Shown one piece after another: positions 34,233 to 34,441 of a stretch of DNA of 34,441 bases. The stretch's first letter is position 1. Each line of letters starts with the position of its first letter. Source of the DNA: Streptomyces diastatochromogenes. Lineage in GTDB: Bacteria > Actinomycetota > Actinomycetes > Streptomycetales > Streptomycetaceae. The translations under genes were made by a program, and so were the position numbers. The notes beneath the pieces are model-generated. The model did no database searches. It was not told where the DNA came from and worked only from the letters and a program-made list of their open reading frames with translations. Location of the stretch: contig LIQL01000087.1 of assembly GCA_001418405.1 (NCBI GenBank), forward strand, positions 1-34,441, written 5' to 3'.

Positions 34233-34441
34233 TCAGCCCAGCGCCTGCGTGAGGTCGGCCAGCAGGTCGTCGGCGGACTCGATGCCGACCGAGAGGCGCA
34301 CGAGGTCGGCGGGGACCTCCAGCGCGGAACCAGCGGTCGAGGCGTGCGTCATCCGCCCCGGGTGCTCGATCAGCGACTCCACGCCGCCCAGCGACTCCCC
34401 GAGGGTGAACAGCTTGGCGCGGTTGCAGACCTCCACCGCCG
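34233..34441 (-). CDS. metB: Cystathionine gamma-synthase, C-terminal end only
   Basis: About 69 codons before a TGA at 34233; the gene continues past the right edge. The visible end, VCNRAKLFTLGESLGGVESL, IEHPGRMTHAS, then PADLVRLSVGIESADDLLAD, is the conserved C-terminus of the Cys/Met-metabolism PLP family (the SLGGVESLxxxP and RLSVGIE motifs). Cystathionine gamma-synthase joins O-acetyl- or O-succinyl-homoserine with cysteine in methionine synthesis. Gamma-lyase cannot be excluded from this fragment, but the synthase is what is expected at this chromosomal position. Confidence 0.88.
   Translation of the reverse strand, partial: AVEVCNRAKLFTLGESLGGVESLIEHPGRMTHASTAGSALEVPADLVRLSVGIESADDLLADLTQALG

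Overview
The window is about 72% G+C by eye. It carries actinobacterial markers: mycothiol S-conjugate amidase, GTP-dependent PEP carboxykinase, a DUF4307 protein, leaderless genes with a TANNNT box 6-7 nt before the start, and frequent GTG/TTG starts. It reads as chromosomal core sequence of a Streptomyces or close relative. From memory, the order metB - MarR - ilvA - drrAB-type ABC transporter - greA - DUF4307 - mca ... hlyIII - pck - aminotransferase matches the S. coelicolor SCO4958-SCO4985 region read in reverse. No rRNA, tRNA or CRISPR array was seen.

Left flank (1-12.2 kb): the 3' end of a D-aminoacylase; an alanine-type aminotransferase; a small helical protein behind a strong dyad; pckG, convergent on that gene across a 48-bp perfect palindrome; hlyIII, divergent from pckG across two operator-like dyads; a TetR gene; then a minus-strand group (quinone-oxidoreductase-like MDR protein, amidase, MerR) with a 10-bp-arm dyad at its head. 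Next is the large 3' part of a gene for a YyaL/SPATA20-type thioredoxin-domain protein.

Island (12,235-22,636): that gene is split in the codons of its CHWCH motif by a 10,391-bp insertion bounded by a perfect 11-bp direct repeat (TGGCACCAGTG). The native 5' end lies at 22,622-22,786. The island carries a diverged second copy of the 5' end (12,250-12,411), but a 16-nt surplus leaves it out of frame. The island has no integrase or transposase. It holds only defence-like cargo: a class 2 OLD nuclease + UvrD helicase pair (Gabija-like), a UPF1-like helicase fused to a PLD nuclease (Mokosh type II-like), a protein combining a modified-DNA-sensor-like RAMA domain, a CBS pair and a HEPN RNase-like end, and a VapBC toxin-antitoxin pair abutting the right repeat. 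This protein set and its integration site are the main finding.

Right flank (22.6-34.4 kb): a STAND/TPR protein; a convergent mca + small membrane protein pair; DUF4307; greA; a drrAB-like ABC exporter; ilvA divergent from a MarR gene; a sigma-like HTH protein coupled to a one-pass membrane protein; and the 3' end of a cystathionine gamma-synthase gene. Several intrinsic hairpins separate convergent units.
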